From positions 62,001 through 126,000 of the forward strand of contig WLWS01000006.1 of the NCBI GenBank assembly GCA_012103475.1: 64,000 nucleotides of DNA, read 5' to 3'. The notes beneath the pieces were generated by a model. It was not told the DNA's origin, made no database searches, and was given only the letters and a program-made list of their open reading frames with translations. Position 1 is the stretch's first letter. Each line of letters begins with the position of its first letter. The DNA comes from Gammaproteobacteria bacterium (GTDB lineage Bacteria; Pseudomonadota; Gammaproteobacteria; Eutrophobiales; Eutrophobiaceae). Of the stretch, positions 53,596 through 62,949 are shown piece after piece. Both the position numbers and the translations under genes were made by a program.

Positions 53596-54909
53596 ATGAG
53601 AGTTGCCATAGCAAACAGCAACCGCGCTGAGCAACAGGTTATTGGTTCCACACTGCAGGAGATGCATGAAACACGAGTGATAAGTGCGGATGATAAAATT
53701 AATGAGATTATCGAATACAGTGATTTCATTATTATCGATGCGAACTATTCCAGTGATCAGGGTATTAATTTACTGATGAATGTGGAATCAGAGTCGCATT
53801 TGCCGGTATTAATGGTCGTTCCAATGGAAGATCAAAGATGTGCTGTGGAAGCGATGCGTTCCGGTGCGCAAAACTTTCTGGTTAAATCTGATGATTATCA
53901 TAATCTTCTGCCTGCCGTAGTTGAAGAATCCTACAAACAGTTCAACAAAGTCGAAGAGCTCAAGCGCACTATTTGTGAACTAAAAGAGCAGGTTCAGGCT
54001 ATGGACTCGGGTGAAAGCGGGAAAAGCGAACAAACAGGTCAGGTAAAGGAAGGCAGTGATTCACGTGACAGTGTCAGAAAAAAAATTATGGAGCAGATTA
54101 TTAAGCGATTGAAGAAAGGCGATATTAATCTCCCATCTTATGCGAACATAAATGACGAGCTAAGCGAGCTGATGGACGGCGACGCGAGTATGCTGGAGAT
54201 ATCCAAATTATTGCAAAAAGATGCAAGCGTCACATCAAAACTGATCTCTGTTGCCAATTCACCCATGAATCGAGGTGTCAGTGACGCCTCAACTGTAGAA
54301 CAGGCGATTAACAGACTGGGGCTGGTATCAACGAAAAATTACGTGGAAGTGATTACCAATCGGTCTTTATATACTTACAATAACAAACGATTTGAACCAC
54401 TACTCGATCAACTTTTTCAACACTCTCTTGCCACGGCTTATGCGGCAAGTAGCATTGAAAAAACGCTTGGAAATAAGGATAAAGGGCAAATATTTACCCT
54501 AGGTATGCTACACGATGTCGGCATGTTATTTCTCATTCAAATATTGTCTGAACTGGTTGTTGAAGATGAATCGCTGGAAGACCTGAGTGATGAGCAGGTG
54601 GACGAATTCTTGTTTGAGCATCATGCGCAGTTTGGAACTGTGCTACTGAAGCGCTGGAAACTTCCGCTGGATTTTATCGAAATAGTTCAAAACCATGAAA
54701 AAGTAGAGGAAGTGGAACCACCCAGCCAAACTCTCTGCATCATTAATTGTGCTGATTTGCTGGCACAGAAAATGGGCTATGGCTGCGATTACCACGTTCA
54801 TGAAGATATAAGTAACGCTTTTTCAACTCAGTATTTGTCCCTGGACAAGACACACCTGAACAACATTGAAAAAGAAGTTAAATCCTTGATGAGCGATACT
54901 ACGTTCTAG
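53596..54909 (+). CDS. Receiver-like plus HDOD domain signalling protein
   Basis: A 437-aa protein from the ATG at 53596; AAAGGA lies 10 bp upstream. The N-terminus (1-115) has a receiver-like fold with Asp48 in FIIIDANYS and a Lys near 97, but the usual acidic pair after strand 1 is replaced by NSNRAEQQ, so phosphorylation may be lost. A helical linker (about 112-140) leads to an HDOD domain (about 165-365) with LLQKDASVTSKLISVANSP and LGMLHDVGMLFL. HDOD proteins regulate motility, surface life or stress without known HD hydrolase chemistry in most cases. Together with the GGDEF and response regulator genes it forms a signalling group. Confidence 0.85.
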   Translation: MRVAIANSNRAEQQVIGSTLQEMHETRVISADDKINEIIEYSDFIIIDANYSSDQGINLLMNVESESHLPVLMVVPMEDQRCAVEAMRSGAQNFLVKSDDYHNLLPAVVEESYKQFNKVEELKRTICELKEQVQAMDSGESGKSEQTGQVKEGSDSRDSVRKKIMEQIIKRLKKGDINLPSYANINDELSELMDGDASMLEISKLLQKDASVTSKLISVANSPMNRGVSDASTVEQAINRLGLVSTKNYVEVITNRSLYTYNNKRFEPLLDQLFQHSLATAYAASSIEKTLGNKDKGQIFTLGMLHDVGMLFLIQILSELVVEDESLEDLSDEQVDEFLFEHHAQFGTVLLKRWKLPLDFIEIVQNHEKVEEVEPPSQTLCIINCADLLAQKMGYGCDYHVHEDISNAFSTQYLSLDKTHLNNIEKEVKSLMSDTTF

Positions 54910-55235
54910 TCAACCGTGTCTGTCAGTAGAAGGCAGGCAATTAACTAATATAAGCTAGCGCGCTGTCAGACTGACACTACATGTCGTGCTTTTTCATTCA
55001 ATCGAATATCCTCATGCCAGCTTCGAGCAGAGCCTGACATGACCTTTCGCTGCGATCTGAATTTGTATTGTCAGGCAGAATTTAATATTGATTAAATCAA
55101 GCAGGTATTTAAATATATTGTAATATGTGCTTAATTGATCCTGTAATTGTTAAATCTGAACTACTTGGAGATTAATTTCATACTTGCAGCAACAACTGAT
55201 CCTTAAAATTAGAACTTCATGGGGGAGAGTCAGAA
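54910..55235. other. Intergenic stretch with repeated CTGTCAG words
   Basis: CTGTCAG occurs at 54920 and 54963, its reverse CTGACA at 54971, and an inverted pair GCCTGACA / TGTCAGGC at 55032-55039 and 55069-55076. The copy at 54964-54976 is itself a palindrome, TGTCAG-A-CTGACA. A regulator-binding region for the SDR operon is possible. GGGGGAGAG just before the SDR is its ribosome site. Confidence 0.5.
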
Positions 55236-55991
55236 ATGGGAAGAGTTAGTGGAAAAGTAGCACTAATAACCGGCGCCTCGTCGGGTCTTGGGAAAGCCGA
55301 TGCAATTGTACTGGCGAGAGAGGGCGCAAAGGTTGTGCTTAGTGATATAGACGATGAGGCAGGTGAGAAAGTGGCCCGTCATATTGTTGATGATTTAAAA
55401 GGCGATGCTATTTACCTCCATCAGGATGTATGTGACGAACAGGCATGGACTGATACGGTTGCCGCGGTTGAAAAACAATACGGGGGACTAGATATTCTGG
55501 TTAACAATGCCGGTATTGTTATCGTTGCTACGCCCGAACAGACGACTCTGGAACAATTTCGTCTGGCCAACTCTGTTATGAGTGAAAGTGTTTTTATGGG
55601 TTGTAAGGTAGCTATTCCTGCCATGAAAAAAAGAGGCGGCGGTTCGATTATAAATATGTCTTCGATAGCTTCACATCTTGGCTACCCGGTGTTTTTTGCC
55701 TATTCGGCTGCGAAAGGCGCAGTAAGGTCAATGACGAAATCTGTTGCGGTTTATTGTCAAATGAATCGCTTTAACATTCGCTGTAATTCAATACATGCAG
55801 GCTCTATTGATACGCCAATGGTCGCTCAGGCCTTGTCAGAACTGGGATTGGAACCACCTGGAGAAGAAGACTTCATTGGCGTTGGGGAGCCAGAAGATGT
55901 GGCAAATCTGGTTTTGTACCTGGCTAGCGACGAGTCCAAATATGTAAATGGAGCTGAACACGTTATCGATAATGCCTACTCCGTACAATAA
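55236..55991 (+). CDS. SDR family oxidoreductase
   Basis: A 251-aa classical SDR with GASSGLG near residue 14, NNAG at about 89, Ser in NMSSIAS and YSAAK for Tyr and Lys. The C-terminus reads NGAEHVIDNAYSVQ with HVID-N replacing the usual TVDGG, seen in steroid and cyclic-alcohol dehydrogenase groups. A strong GGGGGAGAG site precedes ATG. The PQQ lipoprotein gene follows by 36 bp on the same strand, so a periplasmic alcohol oxidation may be paired with this cytoplasmic one. Substrate unknown. Confidence 0.88.
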   Translation: MGRVSGKVALITGASSGLGKADAIVLAREGAKVVLSDIDDEAGEKVARHIVDDLKGDAIYLHQDVCDEQAWTDTVAAVEKQYGGLDILVNNAGIVIVATPEQTTLEQFRLANSVMSESVFMGCKVAIPAMKKRGGGSIINMSSIASHLGYPVFFAYSAAKGAVRSMTKSVAVYCQMNRFNIRCNSIHAGSIDTPMVAQALSELGLEPPGEEDFIGVGEPEDVANLVLYLASDESKYVNGAEHVIDNAYSVQ

Positions 55992-56027
55992 ACCTTCAAT
56001 TTCAATTTATAATTTCTAATAGCGCTT

Positions 56028-57989
56028 ATGAAAATCCACTATCTGATGTTTTTCTCGATGTTGTTGTTACTGGCTTCCTGCGCAGATAATTCATCGGACT
56101 CTGCACAAGCAGGTGCTAGCGAATCAGTTACCAAAGTAGAAATTCCACACAGCACAAAGGAAATTGATGCTGGAGAGGGCGAAGTTTACGCAAATATGCG
56201 CGGGACTTCAGGTGGTGGTAAGGAACATCCCGGAAGCATTTTATACCAGGCGCATTGTGCTTCATGTCACAGTCAGGCAGTGCCACGCGCACCGCATTTA
56301 TCATTTTTACAGATGCTACCCGGTGACATGATTCTGCATACTTTGAATGAGGGGGCCATGCAAGCGATGGCAACGAAACTCGATGGCGAACAGAAGCAGC
56401 AGATCGCGGAGTTTATAGCCGGGAATACCAGTGCTGAGAAAAAATTCCCATTATTAATGTGCGAGAACAGTCAAAAATCATTTGATTACAGTAGCCACCC
56501 TTTTGCCGATGGTTGGGGGATGGATTATCAAAATACCCGTTTCATTCCCGCCGAGATCGCTCAATTGGAAAAAAGCGACTTATCCGGTTTAAAGTTGAAA
56601 TGGGCCTTTGCCTATCCGGGGATGATTCGAGCACGATCGCATCCGACTCTGGTTGGTGGCGGAATTATAGTGGGTAGTCAGGATGGTTCGGTATATTTTC
56701 TGGATGAGGAGAGTGGCTGTGTTCGCTGGGTCTATCGGTCATCAGCCGAAATACGAAGTGGCATTTCTGTCAGCGATTGGCAGGGTGATGAGAAAATAGC
56801 AGAGCCGCCTATAGCCTATTTCGCGGATCTGATTGCGCGTGTTCATGCAATTAATCTGGAGACCGGCGAATTGTTATGGATGACTAAAGTTGATGCTCAT
56901 CCGAACGCAACTACTACGGCCCAACCTCTCCTGTATGAAGGTGTGATTTATCAGACTGTCTCTTCACTTGAGGAAGCCGCAGCTGTGGATCCAAGCTATA
57001 CCTGTTGCAGTTTTCGTGGCTCAGTGGTTGCCCTTGATGCAATGAGCGGTAAAGAAATATGGAAAAGCTATACGATAAAAGAAGAACCAAAACAGGTTGG
57101 TGTCTCGTCGGCCGGGCTACCGATTTTTGCCCCTTCCGGCGCGCCAGTCTGGAATACCCCCGCTCTAGATGAAAAACGTGGATTGCTTTATTTCGGGACA
57201 GGAGGAAATTACTCATCTCCCTCTCAGGATACAAGTGATGCCTTACTGGCCATGGATATTAAATCCGGAGAGATCAAATGGGCGCGGCAAACGACAAAAG
57301 GTGATGCCTGGAATGTTGCCTGTTTCCCATTCGTCCCGTCACATGCTAATTGTCCGGAAGAAGATGGCCCCGATGTCGACTTTGCTGCGGCTATGGTTCA
57401 TGTTATCGATGGGGAAAGAGAAATATTGGTAGGTGCGCAAAAATCCGGTGATGTTTTTGGAATTGATCCTGTCAATACGGAAATTGTCTGGCATCAAAAA
57501 CCGGGTAGAGGTGGAAATCAGGGGGGAATAAATTTTGGTCTGGCTGCTGAGGGCAGTACGGTGTTTGTACCGGTTGCTGACTATGACGATGGCTTGTTGC
57601 CTATTGAAGATGCAAGACCCGGACTATATGCCTTTGACGCTTTTAGTGGTGAAGCGCTCTGGTCGAGCCCGACTGAAAACGTATGTGCAGATCGTGAACA
57701 TTGCGATCCGGGTATTTCAGCACCAGTGACGGCAGTACCGAATATTGTTTTTGCCGGACATCTTGACTCAAGACTTAGAGCTTATGACAGTAAAACAGGA
57801 GAGGTACTTTGGGAGCATGATACATTTCAGAATGTGACCACAGTATCCGGTGAAGTAGCACATGGAGGCAGCATTAGTGGAGGTACTGGACCAATAGTTG
57901 CCAATGGCAGAGTGTATGCGAATTCAGGCTACGGTATTTATTTTCATACGCCCGGCAATGTATTGATGGTTTTTGAAAAAGAGAAATAA
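56028..57989 (+). CDS. PQQ-dependent dehydrogenase lipoprotein with N-terminal cytochrome c, PVADH-like
   Basis: A 653-aa lipoprotein: signal with lipobox LLAS-Cys18, cytochrome c motif C77-A-S-C80-H81, then a propeller from about residue 165. The layout and the SGCVRWVYRSSAEIRSGISV, TCCSFRGSVVALDAMSGKEIW and GGSISGGTGPIVANGRVYANSGYG blocks resemble polyvinyl alcohol dehydrogenases, which oxidise secondary alcohols. A Cys-Cys pair in YTCCSFRG is typical of this group. It is anchored to a membrane facing the periplasm and would pass electrons to the respiratory chain. It stops 2 bp before the end of the convergent ABM gene. Confidence 0.85.
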   Translation: MKIHYLMFFSMLLLLASCADNSSDSAQAGASESVTKVEIPHSTKEIDAGEGEVYANMRGTSGGGKEHPGSILYQAHCASCHSQAVPRAPHLSFLQMLPGDMILHTLNEGAMQAMATKLDGEQKQQIAEFIAGNTSAEKKFPLLMCENSQKSFDYSSHPFADGWGMDYQNTRFIPAEIAQLEKSDLSGLKLKWAFAYPGMIRARSHPTLVGGGIIVGSQDGSVYFLDEESGCVRWVYRSSAEIRSGISVSDWQGDEKIAEPPIAYFADLIARVHAINLETGELLWMTKVDAHPNATTTAQPLLYEGVIYQTVSSLEEAAAVDPSYTCCSFRGSVVALDAMSGKEIWKSYTIKEEPKQVGVSSAGLPIFAPSGAPVWNTPALDEKRGLLYFGTGGNYSSPSQDTSDALLAMDIKSGEIKWARQTTKGDAWNVACFPFVPSHANCPEEDGPDVDFAAAMVHVIDGEREILVGAQKSGDVFGIDPVNTEIVWHQKPGRGGNQGGINFGLAAEGSTVFVPVADYDDGLLPIEDARPGLYAFDAFSGEALWSSPTENVCADREHCDPGISAPVTAVPNIVFAGHLDSRLRAYDSKTGEVLWEHDTFQNVTTVSGEVAHGGSISGGTGPIVANGRVYANSGYGIYFHTPGNVLMVFEKEK

Positions 57990-57991
57990 CC

Positions 57992-58282
57992 TCAGGCAAC
58001 ATGCTCATAAAACTGAAGATCCATTTCTTCAGCAAGACAGTCTAGAATTGGTGGTACCAGCCGTTCATGAAAGTCGATAGTCTGATGATTATCAAAAGCG
58101 GCTTGATCTTTAAAACGCGCATAGACGATATAGTTTCGTGCTTTTTCCTGATGTCTGATAACGTCATAGACCAAAACCCCGGGTTCATTGGCATGAGTTA
58201 AATCAGATAATTCAGATTGTAATTGTTCAAACTCAAGTTCTTTACCTTCCTTCACAACCAGTTTAGCGATAAATATTATCAT
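57992..58282 (-). CDS. Antibiotic biosynthesis monooxygenase (ABM) domain protein
   Basis: A 96-aa ferredoxin-fold protein of the ABM/YgiN type: MIIFIAKLVVKEGKELEFEQL, EPGVLVYDVIRHQEKARNYIVYARFKD and the FHERLVPPILDCL tail. Such proteins are dimeric, cofactor-free quinol oxygenases, isomerases or of unknown activity. It is a paralogue of the ABM gene at 59966, with the acyl-CoA ligase between them on the same strand, so the three form one operon. Confidence 0.83.
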   Translation of the reverse strand: MIIFIAKLVVKEGKELEFEQLQSELSDLTHANEPGVLVYDVIRHQEKARNYIVYARFKDQAAFDNHQTIDFHERLVPPILDCLAEEMDLQFYEHVA

Positions 58283-58300
58283 TTAATTATTCTCATTGAG

Positions 58301-59956
58301 TTAAGTTAAATCGAGTTCTTCACATATTTGATTTTGTAGGTGATATTTTTTAATTTTTGTCGATGACATTGGCCACTCTTCAATAAAACGAACATAACGG
58401 GGGACTTTGAAACCAGCGATTCTGTCCTTACAGAATTCTATTAGCTCTTCTTCAGTCGAACTGCAATTTGGGCTTAATTCTATAAATGCTGCGGCTACCT
58501 CCTGTAAGCGTTGATCGGGTACGCCAACTACCTGAGCCAGTTTTACTGCTGGATGTTTCTGCAGGCAGACTTCAATTTCAACTGCTGCCACATTTTCACC
58601 GCCAACTTTCAACATATCACGTAAGCGCCCGTGAAAAAGTAGTTGTCCGTCTTTATCCACGGAGCAAATGTCACCGGAGTGAAACCAACCCTGTCTATCA
58701 AGGGCCTCAGCTGTCTTTTCGGGAGATTTGTAATACTCGGTAAAAATACCGTTACCTCTGATCCAGCATTCGCCCTGTTCGTTTATTGCTGCTTCTTCAC
58801 CGGTTTCTGGATTGACAACTCTGACCTCGATGCCGGGCAGTGGAGTCCCAAGTCGGGTAAAGCGCTGCTCCCTCGTGTCATCAAGTTTACTGGTTGATAC
58901 CGTACCTGCGGCTTCAGTCATACCAAAGGTACCAACGAATATAGTGTCCGGCATCGCTTTTTCCATGCTTTCACCAACGATTGGTGGTTGTACGCCGAAA
59001 TTCGCATTCATCATTTTAATGCTGGATAAATCGCGTGTGGCGAAGTCGGGGTGATTGATCAAATCTGACATAATGGTCCAGAACGAAGGATAAGTAGCGC
59101 TGACTTTTTCTTCCTCCAGCATTCTGAGTGCCTCTCCGGCTTCAAAATGCGGTGTCGTTACATAGGTACCGCCAGCATCAAAGATGGTGACCAGGGGCAA
59201 GATGGCGGCAATGTGAAACATTGGTAGCGGAGCCCAGAAACTATCTTCAGAACCGAGCTGATAACGTTGACCTAGGGCCGCACTGTTTCGGATGATTGAT
59301 TCGTGACTGATCATGCATCCCTTCGGGTTGGAAGTAGTACCTGAGGTGTAGAGAATCAAGGCGGTACTTCCAACTCTGGTTTGAATCCGGCGCATGTGTA
59401 TTTCATCATCGTCCACTTCTACCGCCATGCTATCGAGTTGTTTCTGAGATAAGAGCCCCTCAGATGAATGCTTGCCAAGAACAACCACATTGCGCAAAAG
59501 CGGAGCCTCTTTGATGGTTAAATTCAATGGGTCTGTATTGTTGACCAGATTGGGAAAGGCTGTCTGGATCCTTTCAATAAAATTCACATTGTCATCAAAC
59601 TCATCGGAAGTGATGAGGGCGACCAGATCGGCATTTACCGTGACATAGGCGATCTCCGGTGGTCTGTATCTGGCATTAATAGGCACTGTTACTGCGCCGA
59701 GCAGAGCAATAGCGAACATGGTGTCGACAAAATCCATGCATGTTGGTAGTAAAATACCGACATGATCACCAGGCTCAATACCAAGAGCTCGCAGGCTTTT
59801 CGCTCTGTGCATAACTCTGTCAGTCAATTCACTATAGGTCGTTCTCTGATTTGGTAATACGACAGCGTTTGTATCGGGATGCAGGTCATTGGCACTCAAC
59901 AACAAATCGCCCAGTGTCGTAGTCTTTACCCTGAATTGTGATAATTCATTCGACAT
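58301..59956 (-). CDS. Acyl-CoA synthetase/ligase (AMP-forming)
   Basis: A 551-aa ANL-superfamily ligase. P-loop TALILYTSGTTSNPKGCMISH near residue 210, adenylate motif GTFGMTEAAGT near 350, RQGWFHSGDICSVDKDGQLLFHGRLRDMLKVGGENV in the hinge, and the C-terminal Lys in STKIKKYHL. It activates a carboxylic acid to acyl-CoA. The gene is complete, unlike the one at 26436. Flanking ABM genes at 18 and 9 bp indicate an operon. Substrate unknown; medium-chain, aryl or cyclic acids are possible. Confidence 0.9.
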   Translation of the reverse strand: MSNELSQFRVKTTTLGDLLLSANDLHPDTNAVVLPNQRTTYSELTDRVMHRAKSLRALGIEPGDHVGILLPTCMDFVDTMFAIALLGAVTVPINARYRPPEIAYVTVNADLVALITSDEFDDNVNFIERIQTAFPNLVNNTDPLNLTIKEAPLLRNVVVLGKHSSEGLLSQKQLDSMAVEVDDDEIHMRRIQTRVGSTALILYTSGTTSNPKGCMISHESIIRNSAALGQRYQLGSEDSFWAPLPMFHIAAILPLVTIFDAGGTYVTTPHFEAGEALRMLEEEKVSATYPSFWTIMSDLINHPDFATRDLSSIKMMNANFGVQPPIVGESMEKAMPDTIFVGTFGMTEAAGTVSTSKLDDTREQRFTRLGTPLPGIEVRVVNPETGEEAAINEQGECWIRGNGIFTEYYKSPEKTAEALDRQGWFHSGDICSVDKDGQLLFHGRLRDMLKVGGENVAAVEIEVCLQKHPAVKLAQVVGVPDQRLQEVAAAFIELSPNCSSTEEELIEFCKDRIAGFKVPRYVRFIEEWPMSSTKIKKYHLQNQICEELDLT

Positions 59957-59965
59957 GATGGAATC

Positions 59966-60256
59966 TCACTCCAGAGGGTCCAGGTATTCTCTTACATAAG
60001 TACCATCGAGACATTCTAATAGAGGAGGTGCAAGTTCATGAAAGTGAGGTGTGTCCCGATGTAACTCTTCAGCCGCTTCATCAACGAAAGCCTCGATTAC
60101 GCCAAAGCCTCTTTCTTCATCACGTAGACGATAGAATTGATAGCTTGTCACACCGGGCTCTGTAGCCAGAACTTTTTCTGTCAGCTGTTTGGCAAGTTTG
60201 ATGAATTCTTCTTCTTTATCCTCTTTCGCTTTCATACGGGCAATAAACGTGAGCAT
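59966..60256 (-). CDS. ABM-domain protein
   Basis: Started at the ATG at 60256, preceded by AAGGAGA, it is 96 aa, the same length as its paralogue at 57992. A longer frame to 60412 would overlap the divergent Rieske gene and lacks a ribosome site. MLTFIARMKAKEDKEEEF, EPGVTSYQFYRLRDEERGFGVIEAFVD and FHELAPPLLECL match the paralogue. The two may act as a heterodimer or on successive intermediates. Confidence 0.83.
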   Translation of the reverse strand: MLTFIARMKAKEDKEEEFIKLAKQLTEKVLATEPGVTSYQFYRLRDEERGFGVIEAFVDEAAEELHRDTPHFHELAPPLLECLDGTYVREYLDPLE

Positions 60257-60377
60257 TTTGGAATCTCCTTTTATAGTTTTTCTCAAGGGCGAAATACGGA
60301 ATATTGATTTGATACTACCATCGTAATTTGTATAAGGAAATGACTGGAATTGATTATCGGGAATCACGAATGCTAGT

Positions 60378-60740
60378 ATGCCTGCCACTTTACAGATACA
60401 GGCTGGGAGCAATAAATTGTCTGAAATTGAATTTGTTCAGCTCACAACAAAAGCTGATGTGGAAGAAAACCGGGTCGCCTGTTTTGAGATAAACGGACAT
60501 AGTGTTGTGCTTAGTCAGTTTAAAGGAGAGTTTTTTGCCCTTGCCAATATGTGTTCACACGCACAACAGACATTTGATAATGGTCGGGTCAGGGGGCACA
60601 AATTGCTTTGTCCTTTACACGGAGCAATATTTGATATCAGAGACGGAAGTGTCCTCGGGCCGCCAGCACTACGTCCGATAAAATCCTATCCGTTGAAAAT
60701 AGAAAATGAAGAAATTTATATTTGTTTGAACGTCGACTAA
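60378..60740 (+). CDS. Rieske-type [2Fe-2S] ferredoxin
   Basis: A 120-aa Rieske protein with CSHAQQTFDNG and CPLHGAIFDIRDG, giving the C-x-H and C-x2-H ligands. It resembles NirD/BphF-type small ferredoxins that feed aromatic or other oxygenases. TTG at 60417 after GGGAG is a plausible alternative start that gives a more usual length of 107 aa. It is divergent from the ABM/ligase operon, and the acyl-CoA dehydrogenase lies convergent 22 bp downstream. The only Rieske oxygenase in the window is at 2529, far away, so its partner is not known. Confidence 0.85.
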   Translation: MPATLQIQAGSNKLSEIEFVQLTTKADVEENRVACFEINGHSVVLSQFKGEFFALANMCSHAQQTFDNGRVRGHKLLCPLHGAIFDIRDGSVLGPPALRPIKSYPLKIENEEIYICLNVD

Positions 60741-60762
60741 GAGCAATCGAATTCAAGAATAT

Positions 60763-61923
60763 TTATTTTCTCTGATCGAAGCGTCGGCCGACAATTGCAC
60801 TGGCAATGTTTACCTTCTGAATATCGATAGCACCTCCGGCAATACCCCAGCCCCATGCGTCACGAAGTCTTCTCTCCATCGGATATTCTTTAGAATAGCC
60901 ATAGGCACCAAACAACTGCATGGCGTTTCCGGTCACTGTACGTGCAATTTCATTGGCAAAGCACTTGGCAATGGATGATTCTTCAATACTTGGCAGGCCT
61001 TTCTCCGCATTTGAAGCAGCGCGATAAATAAGTAATCGTGCGGCGTCAACTTGCATTCGCATTTCTGCAATTTTTAATTGCACGGCTTGAAAATCAATAA
61101 TGGATTTACCGAATTGTTTTCTCTCCTGAACATACTCAATCGCGTCAAGTAAGGATCCGGAAGCTTGCGCAAGTGCCATAGTGGCATTACCACAGCGTTC
61201 CAGATCAAAGGCCTCCATAAGTTTCTTAAAACCGCCGGCTGGAACAATGATATTGTCCAGGGACACTTCGACACTATCAAAAAACAGATCCGAGGAAGGT
61301 ACTCCGCGAAAACCCATCAGAGATTCCTGTTTACCAAAACTAAGTCCGTCAACATTTTTTTCGACAAAGACTGCTCCTATACCTCTGGCACCCGGTTCAT
61401 CTGATAGTCTGCAATAGACCACATAGCCATCCGCATGTCCGCCACCAGAGCACCAGCGTTTCGTTCCGTTTATGACTACACAATCGTCTTTAACCGTGCC
61501 CCGTGTTGTAAGATCAGTGAGGGCTGAGCCAGCGTGAGGTTCCGACATGGCTACTGCTACCAGCATGTCACCACTACAAACGGCTGGTACAACGCGGCTT
61601 TTTAGTGATTCTGAACCGAATTTTTCAATGGCACGTACCGGCCCCACTGATGACTCAAATATGGGGAAGGCGATTGCCGAAGAAATCTGCCCGAATTCTT
61701 CCAGAACTATTAAAGCTTCGAGGTTGCCTAAACCAAGACCACCAAGCTCTTCAGGCACGTTAATACCAAGAAAGCCCATATCTGCATATTCTTTTATCAA
61801 CTCATGACTTGGTGGCTCAGCACTATGTTCAATCTCTTCGGCCAGAACCGGAAGTTTCTCTCTGGCGAAGCGACGCGCCGATTCCTGTAATTGTTTTTGA
61901 TCATCAGTGAGTTGAAAATTCAT
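60763..61923 (-). CDS. Acyl-CoA dehydrogenase (standard length)
   Basis: A 386-aa enzyme with VAMSEPHAGSALTDLTTRG, INGTKRWCSGGGHADGY and the C-terminal MQLFGAYGYSKEYPMERRLRDA. The catalytic Glu is not placed with certainty; EVSLDNIIVPAGG and ERKQFGKSIIDFQAVQ are typical. It oxidises an acyl-CoA with FAD. It belongs with the preceding ligase and ABM genes in a degradative set on the same strand. Confidence 0.9.
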   Translation of the reverse strand: MNFQLTDDQKQLQESARRFAREKLPVLAEEIEHSAEPPSHELIKEYADMGFLGINVPEELGGLGLGNLEALIVLEEFGQISSAIAFPIFESSVGPVRAIEKFGSESLKSRVVPAVCSGDMLVAVAMSEPHAGSALTDLTTRGTVKDDCVVINGTKRWCSGGGHADGYVVYCRLSDEPGARGIGAVFVEKNVDGLSFGKQESLMGFRGVPSSDLFFDSVEVSLDNIIVPAGGFKKLMEAFDLERCGNATMALAQASGSLLDAIEYVQERKQFGKSIIDFQAVQLKIAEMRMQVDAARLLIYRAASNAEKGLPSIEESSIAKCFANEIARTVTGNAMQLFGAYGYSKEYPMERRLRDAWGWGIAGGAIDIQKVNIASAIVGRRFDQRK

Positions 61924-62031
61924 AGTCTTACTTTTCTCTGTTCAGTTTTTGATTTGTGGTTTCTTGACTTTGGCTGGCAGTATACTCTGCGATTTGAGGA
62001 AGTAAAAAATGACAGCCCGATTTAATTATGA

Positions 62032-62949
62032 TCAGCTTGTCAGGCGGTAACCAATTCGTGGAAAGTGAACTATGACTTCCCCAACACTATCGTTTTTATG
62101 TTTTATTGCAATTTCGTTGGCGTTAAGAATATGCAATTTACCGCTGACTTTACCTCGTAGTGAATCGTCTGGCGCTATAGTGACTGACTGACCTGCACTC
62201 AATTTCTGGGAATCACATGGATCGATTTCAGACAGAGTAGGGGATTCAGTGTCACGGGCTAACATTAAGGCATCTTTTGCCTCAATCGGGTTGCGTTTTC
62301 CTTCACCAATAGCGGCAACCCGTTATTCCCAGGCTGACAGCTGCTCAAGATCTTCCAGCAGCTCATTAACTTCCAGCATGGTTGAACGCGTAAACCAGGG
62401 AACAGAAAAGGCATGTATGTCTGCAAGGGTAGGCTTATCGCCGAGCAAGAATTTACGACCATCCTGCAGTTGTGTATTAAGCAGATCAGCATGAGCACGT
62501 AATTGAGAGCGAGCGTAAGGGAGTTCTTTTTCAATCGTGTCGAAATTAATATCGGGGAAAAGCGCTCGTCTGTCAGCGGCGAATTCTTCAGGCCATCGCT
62601 TACTCTGCAGGGCGATGATCATATGTAGTCCGGGTCTAAAAAACGCGTCAGACCATTTAATCATTGCCATCTGTAATCCCTGTTCGCCGTTTTTAAAAAA
62701 AGAAGGTTTTGGAATACGTGTTTCCAACTCGCTGGCTATCCGCTGATTATCAATGTAAACATCCGCACCGATTTGTAGTACTGGCGTACCTCTATAACCT
62801 CCGGTTAAAGCGACTAAATCCGGTTTGGGCATGATCATTGGTGTCTCAACAGAGAACCAGTTTGCCGCTTTGATCCCGAGCATGCGTAATGTCTTTTGTG
62901 TGAACGGTGAAGCATCGTAATGATGCAGGATTAAATCGTTTTCATTCAT
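62032..62949 (-). pseudogene. GST-family protein with in-frame stop codon
   Basis: MNENDLILHHYDASPFTQKTLRMLGI starts a glutathione S-transferase-like protein with a thioredoxin-like N-terminus and a helical C-terminus. A TAA at 62325-62323 interrupts AWE-stop-RVAAIGEGKRNP. The same frame then runs to 62032 with a C-terminal extension ending VIVHFPRIGYRLTS. The neighbour at 63663 reads WEKRMQDIGHGKR at this position, so Lys (AAA or AAG) became stop, a one- or two-base change. The intact protein would be 305 aa. It overlaps the upstream GST gene by 8 bp. The truncated form ends right after the GST core and might still fold. Confidence 0.8.
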
